Shown: piece after piece, positions 51,597-63,689 of the stretch | How the letters are laid out: each line of letters starts with the position of its first letter | Position numbering within the stretch: the stretch's first letter is position 1 | Source of the DNA: Megamerina dolium | Lineage: Eukaryota > Arthropoda > Insecta > Diptera > Megamerinidae | DNA length: 64,000 nucleotides | Assembly (NCBI GenBank): GCA_963854835.1 | Contig: OY978525.1 | Location: 97,543,388 to 97,607,387 of the forward strand | Reading direction: 5' to 3' | The notes under the pieces: generated by a model | The model's input: only the letters and a program-made list of their open reading frames with translations | Databases searched by the model: none | What the model was told of the DNA's origin: nothing | Program-made: the position numbers and the translations under genes

Positions 51597-52064
51597 CATG
51601 TTGTTGGCGTATGCTGATAATATTGACATAATCGGCATGAACACGTGACCTGTCAGTGCAACATTCTCAGGGTTGGGAAGAGAGTCGCATCGAATGGGTC
51701 TTACTGTGAATGAGGCCAAGACGAAGTACCTAGTATCAACAAACAAAGGTCCCCAACGTCTTGGACAATACGTCAGTGTTGATAACTACTCTCTTGAACT
51801 AGCGAAGGACTTTATCTATCTTAGACCCAGCATTAACACAAGTTATGACGTGAGCCTGGGGATATTGCGAAGGATCACTTCTGCTCACAGGTGCTACTTT
51901 GGACTAAGTAAGCAATTAAGAACTCTAGCCCCCTCTCAAGAAACGAAAACTACACTCAACAAGTCTCTCATCATGCCTGTTCTTACATATGGCGCCGAAG
52001 GTTGGACAATTTCCACCTCACATGAAAGAATGCTCGGAGTTTTCGAGAGAAAAGTCCTACGCTA
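51597..52064 (+). mobile_element. RTE-like retrotransposon fragment with damaged RT site
   Basis: Reads LLAYADNIDIIG (51604 onward), the reverse-transcriptase catalytic motif with YADD changed to YADN. After one stop it continues open: MGLTVNEAKTKYLVSTNKGP, RRITSAHRCYFGLSKQLR, LIMPVLTYGAEGWTISTSHE, RMLGVFERKVLR, where the fragment ends. The open stretch of 130 codons makes it the best preserved copy of this segment. The 3' tail is absent. Confidence 0.85.
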
Positions 52065-52069
52065 AATGG

Positions 52070-55000
52070 TTTTTAATACGAAGAATTTTGATTTTGATGT
52101 TTATTTTATTCTAAAGCTCAATCTGGCTGAAGTGACTTTCTAATTTGAATATATTTTTATGAAAAAATTTATGATTCTGAGGCTAATTTTGGTACGTCAA
52201 ATCCATGTATTTCCATTTTGGTTCATTTAGGTATCTATCGTTGCCATTTAAAGAAAATTGCAACAAAATCAGAAATCGGACGAAATTTATTTTCAATTGG
52301 ACCCCGCGAAGGTTGTAGTGTAGATCAAATTGTTCAATGAAGAATCGAAATGGGGCACTAGGGCTGTAAACAATTATTTGGAGGTTCACACAGAAATTTA
52401 CCTATAATTTCATTGACTAAAAACATACAATTAGAAATGGTCAACCGGTCAACCGTTATAGTGACCAGGCAAACTGAAACGAAGTTTTCAATAAGTCTTT
52501 ATATGAACTTTCAATTTGAAAGGTTTTGATTCAAGATTTTGAACTTAGAGGTAACATACCTATGTGAATTGTGGCTATGGTATAGATCATTAGTTATTGA
52601 ATTTGGATACCTAGCACCATCCCGTCCTCTTATTTTGTGTGATTCCATATAAAATCTGAGAGTTCGAGTGGGTGTAAGTGGTGCTAAATCAGGGTGAAAA
52701 TTTTAAAAATATTCGGGGAAAATTTCCAAAGATTTTCATAACCGTCGATTCTTCCGTTTTAAGACTTTCCCCAAACAATCTTAACCTATTTTTCTAACCT
52801 TTCAAGAGGTTCCCTGACAAAAGTGACTTTTTTTATTAAATTCATACTCTCAGCTTCCAAGATGATAAATTATATTTGCTACGCCCACATTCTTTCCACC
52901 ACTGCAACATTTCCCTTGAAAATGCTTACTCCTATATTTCTCCGTAAGGCAGTCTCCCTATGAAAAACAATAAAAACACCTACAGATTAACAATTAGGCA
53001 AATATTTGCCCAGGAATCGCCTCTGGGAGTGAAATTTAAGACCCGTTCTAATCCATTTTTGTTCTCTGATATTTTCTTTAAAAATACTTAGCCATTATTA
53101 TAAACCATAAGTGTAGTTGCCATACAAAATTAACGGAAATACACTATAAAATCGACAAATGGACCCATAACTGTCCAGAAATCGCCACTGGATTGGTTAA
53201 TAACTATGTAATTCATGAGTTTTAATAAAATTTCTATGTAATATCATACCAATAAAAGAGTATGTTCTAAGGATACCCTTGATATTATTTTATTATCAGC
53301 CATTTTATGAAAATAAATTTCGAATAAAACAATAAATAATATAATATATATATGAAATAAATATCATGTTTACCAGACGCTGCATTACAATGCCATCTTC
53401 TGTGCTGTGCCATTAAGCATTTATATCAAAAAAGGACATGTGTACGTATGATCGGTAAGTAAACACCTTTAGAGTTAATTGCAAGAAAGACAGAACAAAC
53501 AAAAGCAAAATTACAATTGCTGATGGTGTTATGGCCAATTGTGTGCACTGTATTTAATTCAATTGTTTAATTTACTAAAACATTAAACAACTAAATAACT
53601 TCAAAATGCGCAATTCAAGTTCGGTGTCAATTACCTAACATACATATGTACGTTATGTACATATGTAGTATGTTTTGTTGATTTTTTTTTTCAACTTTTT
53701 TTTCGTTAAATTTGTTTGTTTGACAATTCCAATTTATTCATAGCATTGAAAGTTTGTATTTCCGTTCTTTTGTTTTAGATCGACACAATACACACTATAT
53801 GGTTTGTAGAGCTAGGCAGGCATTCATTAATTTGACATTTTCGTGCAAATATGTATGAATATCTACTAGTGAGTATGTAAATTTCGCTTAACTAATATAA
53901 TGTAAGTGATGTTGTTATGATATTACTCAATAACAATGGCTCACACCCCTTAATTTATTTTTTTATTGTTGTTGTTGTTGTTGTGAATGAATTACTTACT
54001 TATACGCTTCAATTAAAAATACCTATACACGTTCAGCCACGTTTCAGTCAATAGCTTTGCTAATTTTCCCATTGTACCCCCATAAGCTGAAAATGTGTAA
54101 ACTCATAAATAAAACGGAGAATATTTAGTTGAAATTATCATTATTGCTATTCTCTTACATACATAAATCATTAAAACCCCTACTGCTATGTGTATGAGTA
54201 TTTCAAGTACTTCCAACTACATACATACATGCGAATAGATCGTTTAATGAGTGTTATGGGCAAGTCTAATTTACCAAGTGCACTAGCTATTAATTAGATA
54301 AGTATCTTGAAATATTGGACACCATTTGAAATGGTTGTTCTTTTTTTTTTTTTCGTTCGTTCTTCAAATATGTAATTAGATTTGCTTTTCACAACAAATT
54401 TACGTACGTACAAATATACTTTTGTCGTCATCATTATTATTATTATCCATCATAGCGCTGTTGCTGCTGCTGCATGCATTGCAATACATACATACATATG
54501 TATGTAGATAGTCAACTGATGATGAGAGTACATAAAATGATTAATGTTTTGGAAAGCCGGCGAAATGTTTACTTCTTTCCTTACTTCTTCTTCTTCTTCT
54601 TCGTTTTCTTTTTAAAAATTATGCCTACAACTGAATGTGCATATGATGCTGCCGCCACTGTTTCTTTTTTAGTTTTTAGTTTAATTACTTAAATACATTC
54701 TTGTACGTACATACTCGTATATATGGTAGTTGTTGTATGAATACATTGTATAAATGAATCTATACCGTAGATCTGCCATGCCACCGCACACCGCACATTT
54801 GATTCGTACAAATGTGGCGGCATCATCATTACTCATGCAACCTGTAATTAGTTGTCATATGTCAACGCGGCATTTAAACGTTTTATCAACACACATGAAG
54901 TGTTGTGAACACGCTGTGTGTTAATTATTCATTATATCACCTGAGCAATGCAAAAAGAATTACTTAATATAAAAAAAAGCTCATTATTAACTTGCGCTAC

Positions 55001-55690
55001 GTACGAGTATATGCAATGGTTGTGAATCTTACTACATTTCTTCTTTTACTTATACGATACTTAACAAATAGGTAAGTACTATATACTTGTCAATAAGAAA
55101 AAAATGACAACGCTGGAATTACTTACTTTTGTCAACAATCATTAAGATGTTAATATGCTAGTATTTGTGGGTGTTAATTTATTTTAATGATCATGCTGAC
55201 ACAATTTGTAATTCAGAGAAACTATCTATTGCAATCATCATTTTATAGCACAATGATCGAGAGATGGAAATTACATTTGCTTACAAATTAAACTCTAATT
55301 AAACAATTTATCACCTAATATTTTGATAATATATAGGCATAATGAGGTGATATATTAATAACATTTCGCTTACTTGAGCCTATAGACATGTTACATATCT
55401 ACATCATAATTAGAAATTATCCCCGTCAATTTAGTCTAATATAACTCTTCTTGTACAAAATTCAAACAAGCATTTATTAAAAATGATCACTTTAAAAAGC
55501 ATGTCAAATTAAACGTTATACATACAATAGACCTTTGAAATCACAGGAGGGAAATATCGTCAACCTTTACATCTAAATACTAGGTTCAGCTGTTCAGTAC
55601 AAGTTTATACCTAGTTTAAACAGTAATGAAAATGTAGATGTTTAATTTTAATATGGATTTTGACAATGCAACTTGATTTAAATTCTTAGA
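52070..55690. other. Intergenic, no gene recognised
   Basis: AT-rich; GTTGTTGTT near 53970, poly-T near 54342-54353, TTCTTCTTC near 54586-54602. The stretch around 54780-54990 has fewer simple repeats and several TAATTA-type sites and would be a place to look for conserved regulatory DNA, but nothing in one sequence can show this. Confidence 0.45.
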
Positions 55691-55693
55691 GGT

Positions 55694-56533
55694 AAGTGAG
55701 GTAAAGTGACAGTGACATTATATTTTAGGCATAATTATTGAAAATAATAATAAAAAAACTTTAGAACAGATATTTATGGACTAACGAATGCGAAAATATG
55801 CTCTACGCAATCAGATCCCTTACATTGCGAACTTCTCGTAGAGTTAGCGTGGTGTTATTCTTAAAATTAGTGGCTATTCAAGCGGAATATTTCATAAAAA
55901 CGCTTAGAGTGCCAAACGAAATGAATGATCCAAGTTTTATTAAAATCCACGTTCCACAACTTGCGGTCTCCTCTTGTAATTGTCAAACGCAATATTTAAA
56001 GCAAAAAAATTCAATTTGCTAATTGTTAGAAAATCTCGTTTTCACGCCGTGCGTACGATATTTTATATTCTGATAACTGATGAAACCGAGAAGTAGTGAG
56101 GTTTTTGAGGTTTTAAGTTCAAAACACTTGTCTTAATGAATGGGCAACATTTGGATGCAAAATGACGGCCCATTAGCGATTTTTGACATTTCACACTTTA
56201 CCCCGACACAACATTTTGCAAAAACGTGTGCGTCATTTTTTTACAATGTATAAATGACACGAAATTCTTTTGCATTATTAAAAGTGTATGAGTGTACTTA
56301 CAATCGGTTTATCTCGAAAATCGGTAAAAAATTCGATGTGCAAACTTGGGAGAAAGAAATTGCGAAATCACTTGAAAACTTTGATAATTGTCAGAGAGCA
56401 CAAAAACATTTCTGCACGCGTCGATATACCATAAAGATTTGCTTGCGGTTGCAACTAAAAGATGTCAGTATCGCATGACAACTGTACTTTGATAGTTTGC
56501 CCGGAAGGTGCGATTTCCCACTTTACCTCACTT
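55694..56533. mobile_element. Candidate small inverted-repeat element (840 bp)
   Basis: Exact 15-bp inverted repeats AAGTGAGGTAAAGTG lie at 55694-55708 and 56519-56533. Inside are two unrecognised plus-strand open frames (55798-56022, 74 codons; 56254-56478, 74 codons) with no known transposase motif. No clear target duplication was found, and the repeat could be internal to a larger unit. It is called a candidate only from the inverted ends. Confidence 0.4.
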
Positions 56534-56689
56534 CACATATTTCCCCACTTACACCTACTAAAAACTGGATTCTGAATTTAATTTAAGCCTAAATCATGCT
56601 CTGAGTCAACCTCATACTGAACAAGTGACTCTTATAATCAATAAGTGAATTTTTCATCTGACGAAGATGATAATGAAAAATTAGAAGAA

Positions 56690-57190
56690 CAATTAAATTC
56701 TTCGGGAAAATCAGCATTGAGTCAAATCGCCAAGGTTGTTCTTTTCTGCGCCGTATGAGTCTGTTGTGTCTGATGCCATTAGTGTACCAATACTCTCCTT
56801 ATCAAGAATACTATCCAACGTTCTACACCCCTGGCCAATTCGACCAATGGCATCAGACACAATACAAAAGACTAATTTCAGATGGACTATGGAACCTGAA
56901 CTGGTCTGAATTGGACCAGAAAACCACAAAAGAACGATTACACTTTAACAGACAGACTGTGAACATCCTGGTAGACGTCATTACTGAACATTGCCTTATC
57001 GGTACGCATAGCACCAAATTAGGCTTAGTAGCATCATTTCTGTAGCTGCGACGATGGGGAAAAGCTGTCAACCATAACGGAGCTTTTGCGTAGGTGCCCT
57101 CATACGGCGCAGAAAGGAACATCTGGGCAATTATTTTAAGAACAATGTTGGCGATTTGGCTCAATGCTGATTTTCCCGAAGTTCGGAGTG
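56690..57190. pseudogene. Rearranged LINE tail, inverted duplicate
   Basis: The plus strand (56755-57190) carries LINE C-terminal sequence: DQKTTKERLHFNRQTVNILV, TEHCLIGTHSTKLGLVA, and a decayed Cys-rich knuckle and HTAQKG. Its end (CTCATACGGCGCAGAAA to GCTGATTTTCCCGAAG, 57092-57177) recurs on the minus strand at 56690-56760, giving an inverted duplication. The RNase H part at 57195-57324 is again on the minus strand, so the locus is at least twice rearranged. Confidence 0.6.
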
Positions 57191-57194
57191 ATTT

Positions 57195-57332
57195 TGACAG
57201 AAGGTAAGGAGGTCCAATTTGCCTCTGTGAATCGGCATCCAAACGAGATGGATATTAAACTCTTCGGATATTTCATTAACATATGCTCTGCAGTTACGAG
57301 CTACAGTTGAATTCAAGGAAATTGATTTTAAG
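57195..57332 (-). pseudogene. LINE RNase H segment, 3' of foldback insertion
   Basis: The minus strand reads ISLNSTVARNCRAYVNEI, EEFNIHLVWMPIHRG. The last part corresponds to the WVPGHRG motif of LINE RNase H with Gly changed to Ile. It is the continuation of the segment at 58715-58960; the foldback element (57333-58706) separates the two. Confidence 0.75.
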
Positions 57333-58706
57333 CAGAGACCGCAAAAAATAATTATTTTTAAAAATTCAAATGAAAAAATCAACATTTTCTACATGTCGAT
57401 GAACACAGCTGAGTACATCAAAATGATACAGATTAAACGCTGAATTGGAACCACTAAAAATTTATATTTTTTGGGTATTACGTGAAAAAAATAAAATTAA
57501 TTATTATTTTTAGATTTGTATTTTTTTAATCTTTTATAAAAATTATTGTTTGATTTAAATTTTTTTACTCTATCGAAAAAATTACTTTTTGTTTTTTATT
57601 TTATTATTCAAGAATAAAAATTATTTTCTGAGTTTTATTTTTTTGTTCAGGAATAAAAATAATTTTTTGAATTTAATTTTTTTTGTTCGGGAATAAAAAT
57701 TAAATTTGAATTTTTATTTTTTCCCCCATAAATAAAACTCAAAACATCATACAGCTTTGTGGTTGTGAGCATGGTGAATTGTTTTTTTTTTTTTTTTTTT
57801 GTTTCAATCTCGTCTGCCAATCAATAATAAAAAATAAAAAACAATAACAACATAAAGAACTGAGTAGATTTATTAACTACTATATCTGAATTGGAATATA
57901 TACGTAATACACAAGTATATAGTTTCAACAAATTTTCTGATCCAGACATCGTTGAATTTTCAAATTTTTCGACCCATTTTGCATAATTGATTGTTAATAA
58001 TTGAAATGTGATTAGAACATAAAATGAAATTGCAAATACTTTGGAGTTAAGTAAAACTATTTTTTCCAGAAGGAAAAATGTGAAAATTTTGCAATGTCTA
58101 GAAAACTATTATGTTTTCTAAGTTTTGGGCTTAATTTTCGGATTAAGCGCACGATTTTACTCAAGAAATTACTATTACAATATATACTGGATAAGAAAAT
58201 TTATTGAAATTATGTATTTCATTATTATGTGTATGGTATATTGTAAAACGTACTAGATACATAGTTAATAAATCTACTCAGTTCTTTATGTTGTTATAGT
58301 TTTTTATAGTTGATTGGTAGACAAGACAAAGATTGCATCATGCTCACAACCACAAAGCTGTATGATGTTTTAAGTTTTATTTATGGGGGGAAAAAATACA
58401 AATCAAAATTTAATTTTTATTCCCGAACAAAAAAAAAATTAAATTCAAAAAATAATTTTTATTCCTGAGCAAAAAAAATAAAACTCAAAAAATTATTTTT
58501 ATTCTTGAATAATAAAATAAAAATCAAAAGGTAATTTTTTCGATAGAGTAAAAAAATTAAAATCAAAACAAAAATATTTATTAATGATTAAAAAAATAAA
58601 AGTCTAAAAATAATTTTTATCGTTGATAACAAAAAAAAAATTAAAATCACAAAATAATCATTAAATTTTGATTTGTAAATATTGCTTATAACGATTACGG
58701 TCCCTG
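57333..58706. mobile_element. Foldback element with hAT-type ends (1,374 bp)
   Basis: Non-autonomous DNA element made mostly of two long inverted arms: about 57333-57955 and 58180-58706, with a unique centre of about 225 bp. Termini are CAGAGACCGCAA and, reverse-complemented, CAGGGACCGTAA, matching the CAGRG-type ends of hAT elements. The flanking duplication is exactly 8 bp, ATTTTAAG at 57325-57332 and 58707-58714, the hAT length. Arms contain about three 40-bp AT-rich subrepeats (GAATAAAAATTATTTT type, from 57609) and a less AT-rich segment CATACAGCTTTGTGGTTGTG. The left arm has about 100 extra bases near its outer end. No coding capacity, so mobility would need a transposase elsewhere. Confidence 0.88.
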
Positions 58707-58714
58707 ATTTTAAG

Positions 58715-58960
58715 GCTTTAATTGTTGCTTGGCTGTCCGTGAATATGGCTACTTATGTCTCCAGTACCTCTGGCAGAAAAATGTTCCAGTAGTCTGGTAA
58801 CCTAAGAGCTAGGTATACCAAGAATTTCATAGACAACCCATCCTCATACTGATTGATTCCTTAAAAGGCATCCGTACGTGTTTCCAGCCTTTTCTATCAG
58901 ATCTGTGCGTATGGAATTTGTTGTCAAAGGTTAACTCTGCCATTTCATAGTTAACGCTTG
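58715..58960 (-). pseudogene. LINE RNase H segment, 5' of foldback insertion
   Basis: The minus strand resembles the start of a LINE RNase H domain with frameshifts. The end reads ATIKAL (position of the DSQAAIKAL motif) and runs straight into the 8-bp duplication of the foldback element. It belongs with 57195-57324. Confidence 0.65.
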
Positions 58961-59355
58961 ACGGTATAAAGGGATGATCGCACTCTAGAATGTTCACCAA
59001 ATTAAAAAACCAAAAAATAGATTGCCCTAAATTATGCCATAGAGTCTTAAAGATACATTTTATACGTTTTTTGGTCAAATTTAAGACCTAATGGGGGTTG
59101 TTCATAATTCAACAGAGTGATCTTCGCAAGATTCACAATGACAATATTGCATTTAATATTTCATTCCACCTACATTATTATTTGAAGACAAAATAAAGGC
59201 ATCGTAGAGAAATTAAATTCATCAAATTCGATCGTTAATGATCACATGAAACGTCTTGGTTTAATTTCAACATTTGAGATAAGAATTCTTGCAAAAAGAA
59301 ATTTGCACCGTGTTATCCTCTTCGTTTGGCATTTCAAAAAAATATCACTCCTTTT
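58960..59355. other. Intergenic, no gene recognised
   Basis: AT-rich without identifiable features; it may include the 5' remainder of the LINE relic. Confidence 0.4.
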
Positions 59356-60775
59356 TATACCCTGCATAATGCAATATGCATGGTATATTCATTTCGGTCA
59401 GATGTTTGTGTCCACTTGAAGGAATCTCCGGAGATATAGACATGGATATATATTCGTGATCAGCGTCGATTAAATTTTCGATTTAACGATGTCCGTCCGT
59501 CCGTCCGTCGGTCTGTCTGTCACCTGGCTGGTTCGCACGATAACTTGTGTAAATATTGAGCTATTTCGACGAAATTTGGCACAAGTAACCTATGATCCAA
59601 GGGTACGAAGGGGATTGATATCGGGCATGATCGGTCAATAGCCACGCCCACACCAAGCATTCAAAGCTACTAACCTCGGAATTTTCAAAATGTTTAACTT
59701 GCTATAACTCACATAATATACCACTTGGGACAACAATATTTGGCACATAGAGTTATATTATACTACTATATAACATCGCCAAAAATGGGTGAGCCACGCC
59801 CACTTTTTAGCGTAGCTCTCATACAAAGTGTCTGTACTTCTTTTAAATTGAAACTGCTGTAACTTCTGCAATCTTCTGTCTAGAATAACCATAATTGACA
59901 CCTAGATTAAAATCGCAGTGAGAAATAATATGGCAGAAAATCAGTGTGCCACGCCCACTCTTTTTTGGGTCTCCCATACAAAGTCGAGGGAATTAAACTA
60001 AAACTTTTAAGCTCCATAACTTACAAACCATTTAGCGTAGGACAACGAGATTTAAGGTATGGATTAGTATTGTACGAGCAACTACGCACATAAGAAATGG
60101 GCACGCCATGCCCACTGTTTATTGTACCCCCCATACAAAATGACTGAAATTCTTTTAAATTGAAACAGCCGTAACTTCGGCAATCTTCTGTCTAGAATAA
60201 CCATAATTGACACTTAGATTAGTATCATAGACGGAAATAATCTGGCAAAAAATCAGCGTACCACGCCCACTTCTTATTGGTGCTCCCATACAAAGTTGAG
60301 GAAATTAAACAAAACTTTTAACCGCCATAACTTACAAACTATTCAGCGTAGAACAACGAGATTCAAGGTTTGGATTAGTATTGTAAGAGCAAATATACCC
60401 ACAAAAAATGGGCCAGCCACGTCCATTGTTTATAGTGGCTCCCATACAGGATGACTGAATTTCTGTTAAATTGAGATAGCTGCAGCTTCTGCAATCTTCT
60501 GTCTAGAACAATCATAATTAATACTTAGGTTAATATGGTAGTTGTAGATAATCTGGCAAAAAATCAACAATCCACGCCCACTTCTTAATGGGGCTACCAT
60601 ACAAAGTTGCGAAAATTTTAAAAAATTTAAACCGCTATAACTTACGCACTATTCAACGTAGGACAAACAAATTTAAAGTGTGGATTAATATTTAAAAATT
60701 AGTTGGATTTACAAGAAAGAGGTGATATTCGAGTAAACTTTTTATATACATATATATCTACATATACAGGGTATA
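59356..60775. repeat. 1.42-kb repeat with TATACCCTG ends and 312-bp tandem units
   Basis: The left end TATACCCTGCATA (59356) and the reverse complement of the right end, TATACCCTGTATA (ending 60775), form a short inverted repeat with one mismatch in 13. A GTCCGTCCGTCCGTCGGTC tract near 59490 is followed by about three tandem units: CAATCTTCTGTCTAGAA occurs at 59869, 60181 and 60492, so the period is 311-312 bp. Each unit also holds CCACGCCCAC and CCCATACAAAG blocks. Similar motif combinations are widespread in fly genomes as I recall. No open frame of note, so non-autonomous or non-mobile. Confidence 0.8.
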
Positions 60776-60779
60776 ATTT

Positions 60780-63685
60780 GGTCGGCCCCAGCGGACTGTA
60801 AGGAGATTTTTTTAGTTTCTATCGGGCAATGTCATGATCAATTCTGAAGTGTACTGCCATCAACTGGTCAAATTGAATGATTCACCTGAACAGATTTGAC
60901 TCTTTCGTATTACTACTTGTTCCGGTCTCTAGAAAATGTTTAGATCGCAAAACCTTTACTTCAATTTAGGGAATTACAAATAACGTGGGTTAGGTTTTTT
61001 TTGCCAGTTTTATGAACATGGAATCATTCTATTCCAAGAAATGTGACAAAACGTATTATGTTAATCTGTGGCGTATAGAGTGGTTCAAATACAATTTTTT
61101 TAAATAAAATAAAATAAATAAAACTCAATATTTTCGGTATATTATAGGTTTATTAAAAACACGATTTCATTCATATGGCTTCATTCTGCTGGCTTCGCAG
61201 TAGCTTATTCTTCTCGATTTCTGGCTCTATCACACAAATGGCACGGTTCGATCAGGGTCGATAAAGAGCTGTCAAAATGACCTGTATTTAAAAAACTACT
61301 AGATGGATCGGCTTTAATAAAAAATGTGTACACTATAAGAAAATCTTCTCCCATTTTGAACAAAATAAAAAAATCTAATTACCTTCCAAACAATCCTATA
61401 GTTTATAAATCTTCAGTGCTTTTTATGTCAAGGTAATTTTTTGTCATATACATTATTTCATTTAAACTCCAATTTTACATCCAATAATATGTACATCCTG
61501 TACTAAATAAACGAATCCATTATTTCAGCAACAAAATGGCGTGAATTTAATTGAAAATGGCTTCCGCTATAAGTAAAGAGATGAACGATTTAGATCTAAC
61601 ATATTACCTAGAGTGTAATGTGTGTGCATGGGAAAGAAATTGCACAAAAAGACGGATTATGAATTACAATAATTTTATTAATACTGAATGTAAGTAATAA
61701 AAAAATGATCATATTACCACACCACTAATAATATGAATTTATTATATGTAGAATTTCAAGCTCATAGAATACAATAGCCATTTAAATAATATTTATTTAT
61801 TACAAAATTATCAAATCTGATTATATTTATAAGTATTATAAACAATACATTTTTTGCTTGTCTTTATTTCATATTTACCTTGATAAGTTCGAATAAATAC
61901 AATTGTATTTACTCTTATCAAAACGAGATGTATGTATTTAAAAGGTGACATATTATACATACGATGATGGCAGAACTTGTGGTTGTTTCCATGTCAAAAC
62001 TACCTATGACACAATTACTAGGATCTCACATCCAGATAAGGGACATTATTTGTATTTTCTAATTTTCATTTGAAATGCCATACGTAGGTATACGTATAAC
62101 AGCTTGAAGATTATAAAGAATAGAAAAAAAAAGTAGATTTGTACACAAGAAATTAAACTCCATAGAAATTGTACTAAAATCTATGGGTGAGAGAGAAATG
62201 AAAAAAATAATAATAATAGAAACATAATAAAATTCATGCCCATAAGAAGAAACATATTCCATATTCATTCTGGCCTTTTTTTTTTGTTGCAATTTCCTTT
62301 TTATTTTCAATTTTTTGGAATCGTACCTATTTGTAATGTAATTTGAACTTATAATGGATACCCAACGGCGTTTGGTTTGACTGATGTTGTTGCTGATGAT
62401 GATTATGCTGTTACATTTGTCATTGTTACTGTTATTAATTTAAATTATTACGATGTTGTTGTTGTATTTTATATTGTTGCCACAAATCACATAATGTTGC
62501 CTCATTGTCATTGTGTTGCAATTGAATAGACAGATTCACACAAATGAAAATACGAGTAATCGTAATCATAATAATAATAATAATAATAATAGTAATATTC
62601 CATTGGATTGTATTTGGCAGTGACAGCAGTAGCAGCAACAATCTTGTGTAATTGCAATAGTAACTGATTTTTTAATTTCATTAAATAACACAACAACAAC
62701 GACTATGGACAAGTACAGAAATATGTAAGTACAACTTCTAGTAGCGACAATTTCATTATGGTTGTTACAATAATGTATTATTGCTATTGTTAGTGTTGCA
62801 ATGGAGGGCTTTTCGTAAATGTATGAATGCATGTGTTGGTGTTGTATGTAATTTGGCTTTTTTTTTTTTTGCCATTGCAAATTTACCATGTGTGAGGGGG
62901 TGTGGTTAGAGTGTAGCATTTTTAGAGACCAGACACGTACATACTACATTTTTATAAGTACTGGGAGTAACAACAACCTTCTTTTCGCAACAATCATCCA
63001 TCATATATAGGTACTTGTAAATGTATTATAGAGTAATATCAATAAGCAACATGGAGTGATTGTCGCTGTTTCTGTTTAAATTCAACTACTTGTGATGCAT
63101 CTGTTTCCAGTTCAACACCCTTATGAATTTATATACATACTGTACATACATACGTATGTACGTGTGATCATACATACCATCCCAGCCAGACCAGACCATC
63201 CCGAATGCCTAACTAAATGAATGTTGACTGCCTCTTTGCCTTCCTGCTAAGAATGGGATCGACTTTTACACTCAATAAATTTTCAACCATACTTATGTAG
63301 CAATATACATGTGTATGTATATCGTTTGTATGTATAGCTACATAAATTCAGCGATGACAATTGTGACAATCTCTGATTGTCATGTCATATTGTTGCGTGA
63401 CGTGCAAAAAAAAAAAAAAACGAGAAAAAGAAAAATTGTAATAATAGAAAATTATAAAACAGGGTAGTATCAAACAGCTCACTATGTACATATGTACATA
63501 AGTATTGTACACATGTAATTCAGACATCCTTGCAGTTCAAACTAGGGTCAGTTGTGCTAAGTTGTTAGTATAGAGTTATTTGGCTCTTTGGTTCTTGAAT
63601 CCTCAACTTACTCTATTTTTTTATCAAATATAGAAATATCTATATTTAGTTAATAAGACCATAGTTCTAATATGACGAATTATTT
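60780..63685. other. Intergenic, no gene recognised
   Basis: AT-rich. Simple repeats include GATGATGAT/GTTGTTG at 62380-62465 and AATAATAAT at 62566-62590, which give low-complexity open frames on the minus strand. Poly-A at 63406-63420. Confidence 0.5.
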
Positions 63686-63689
63686 TCTT

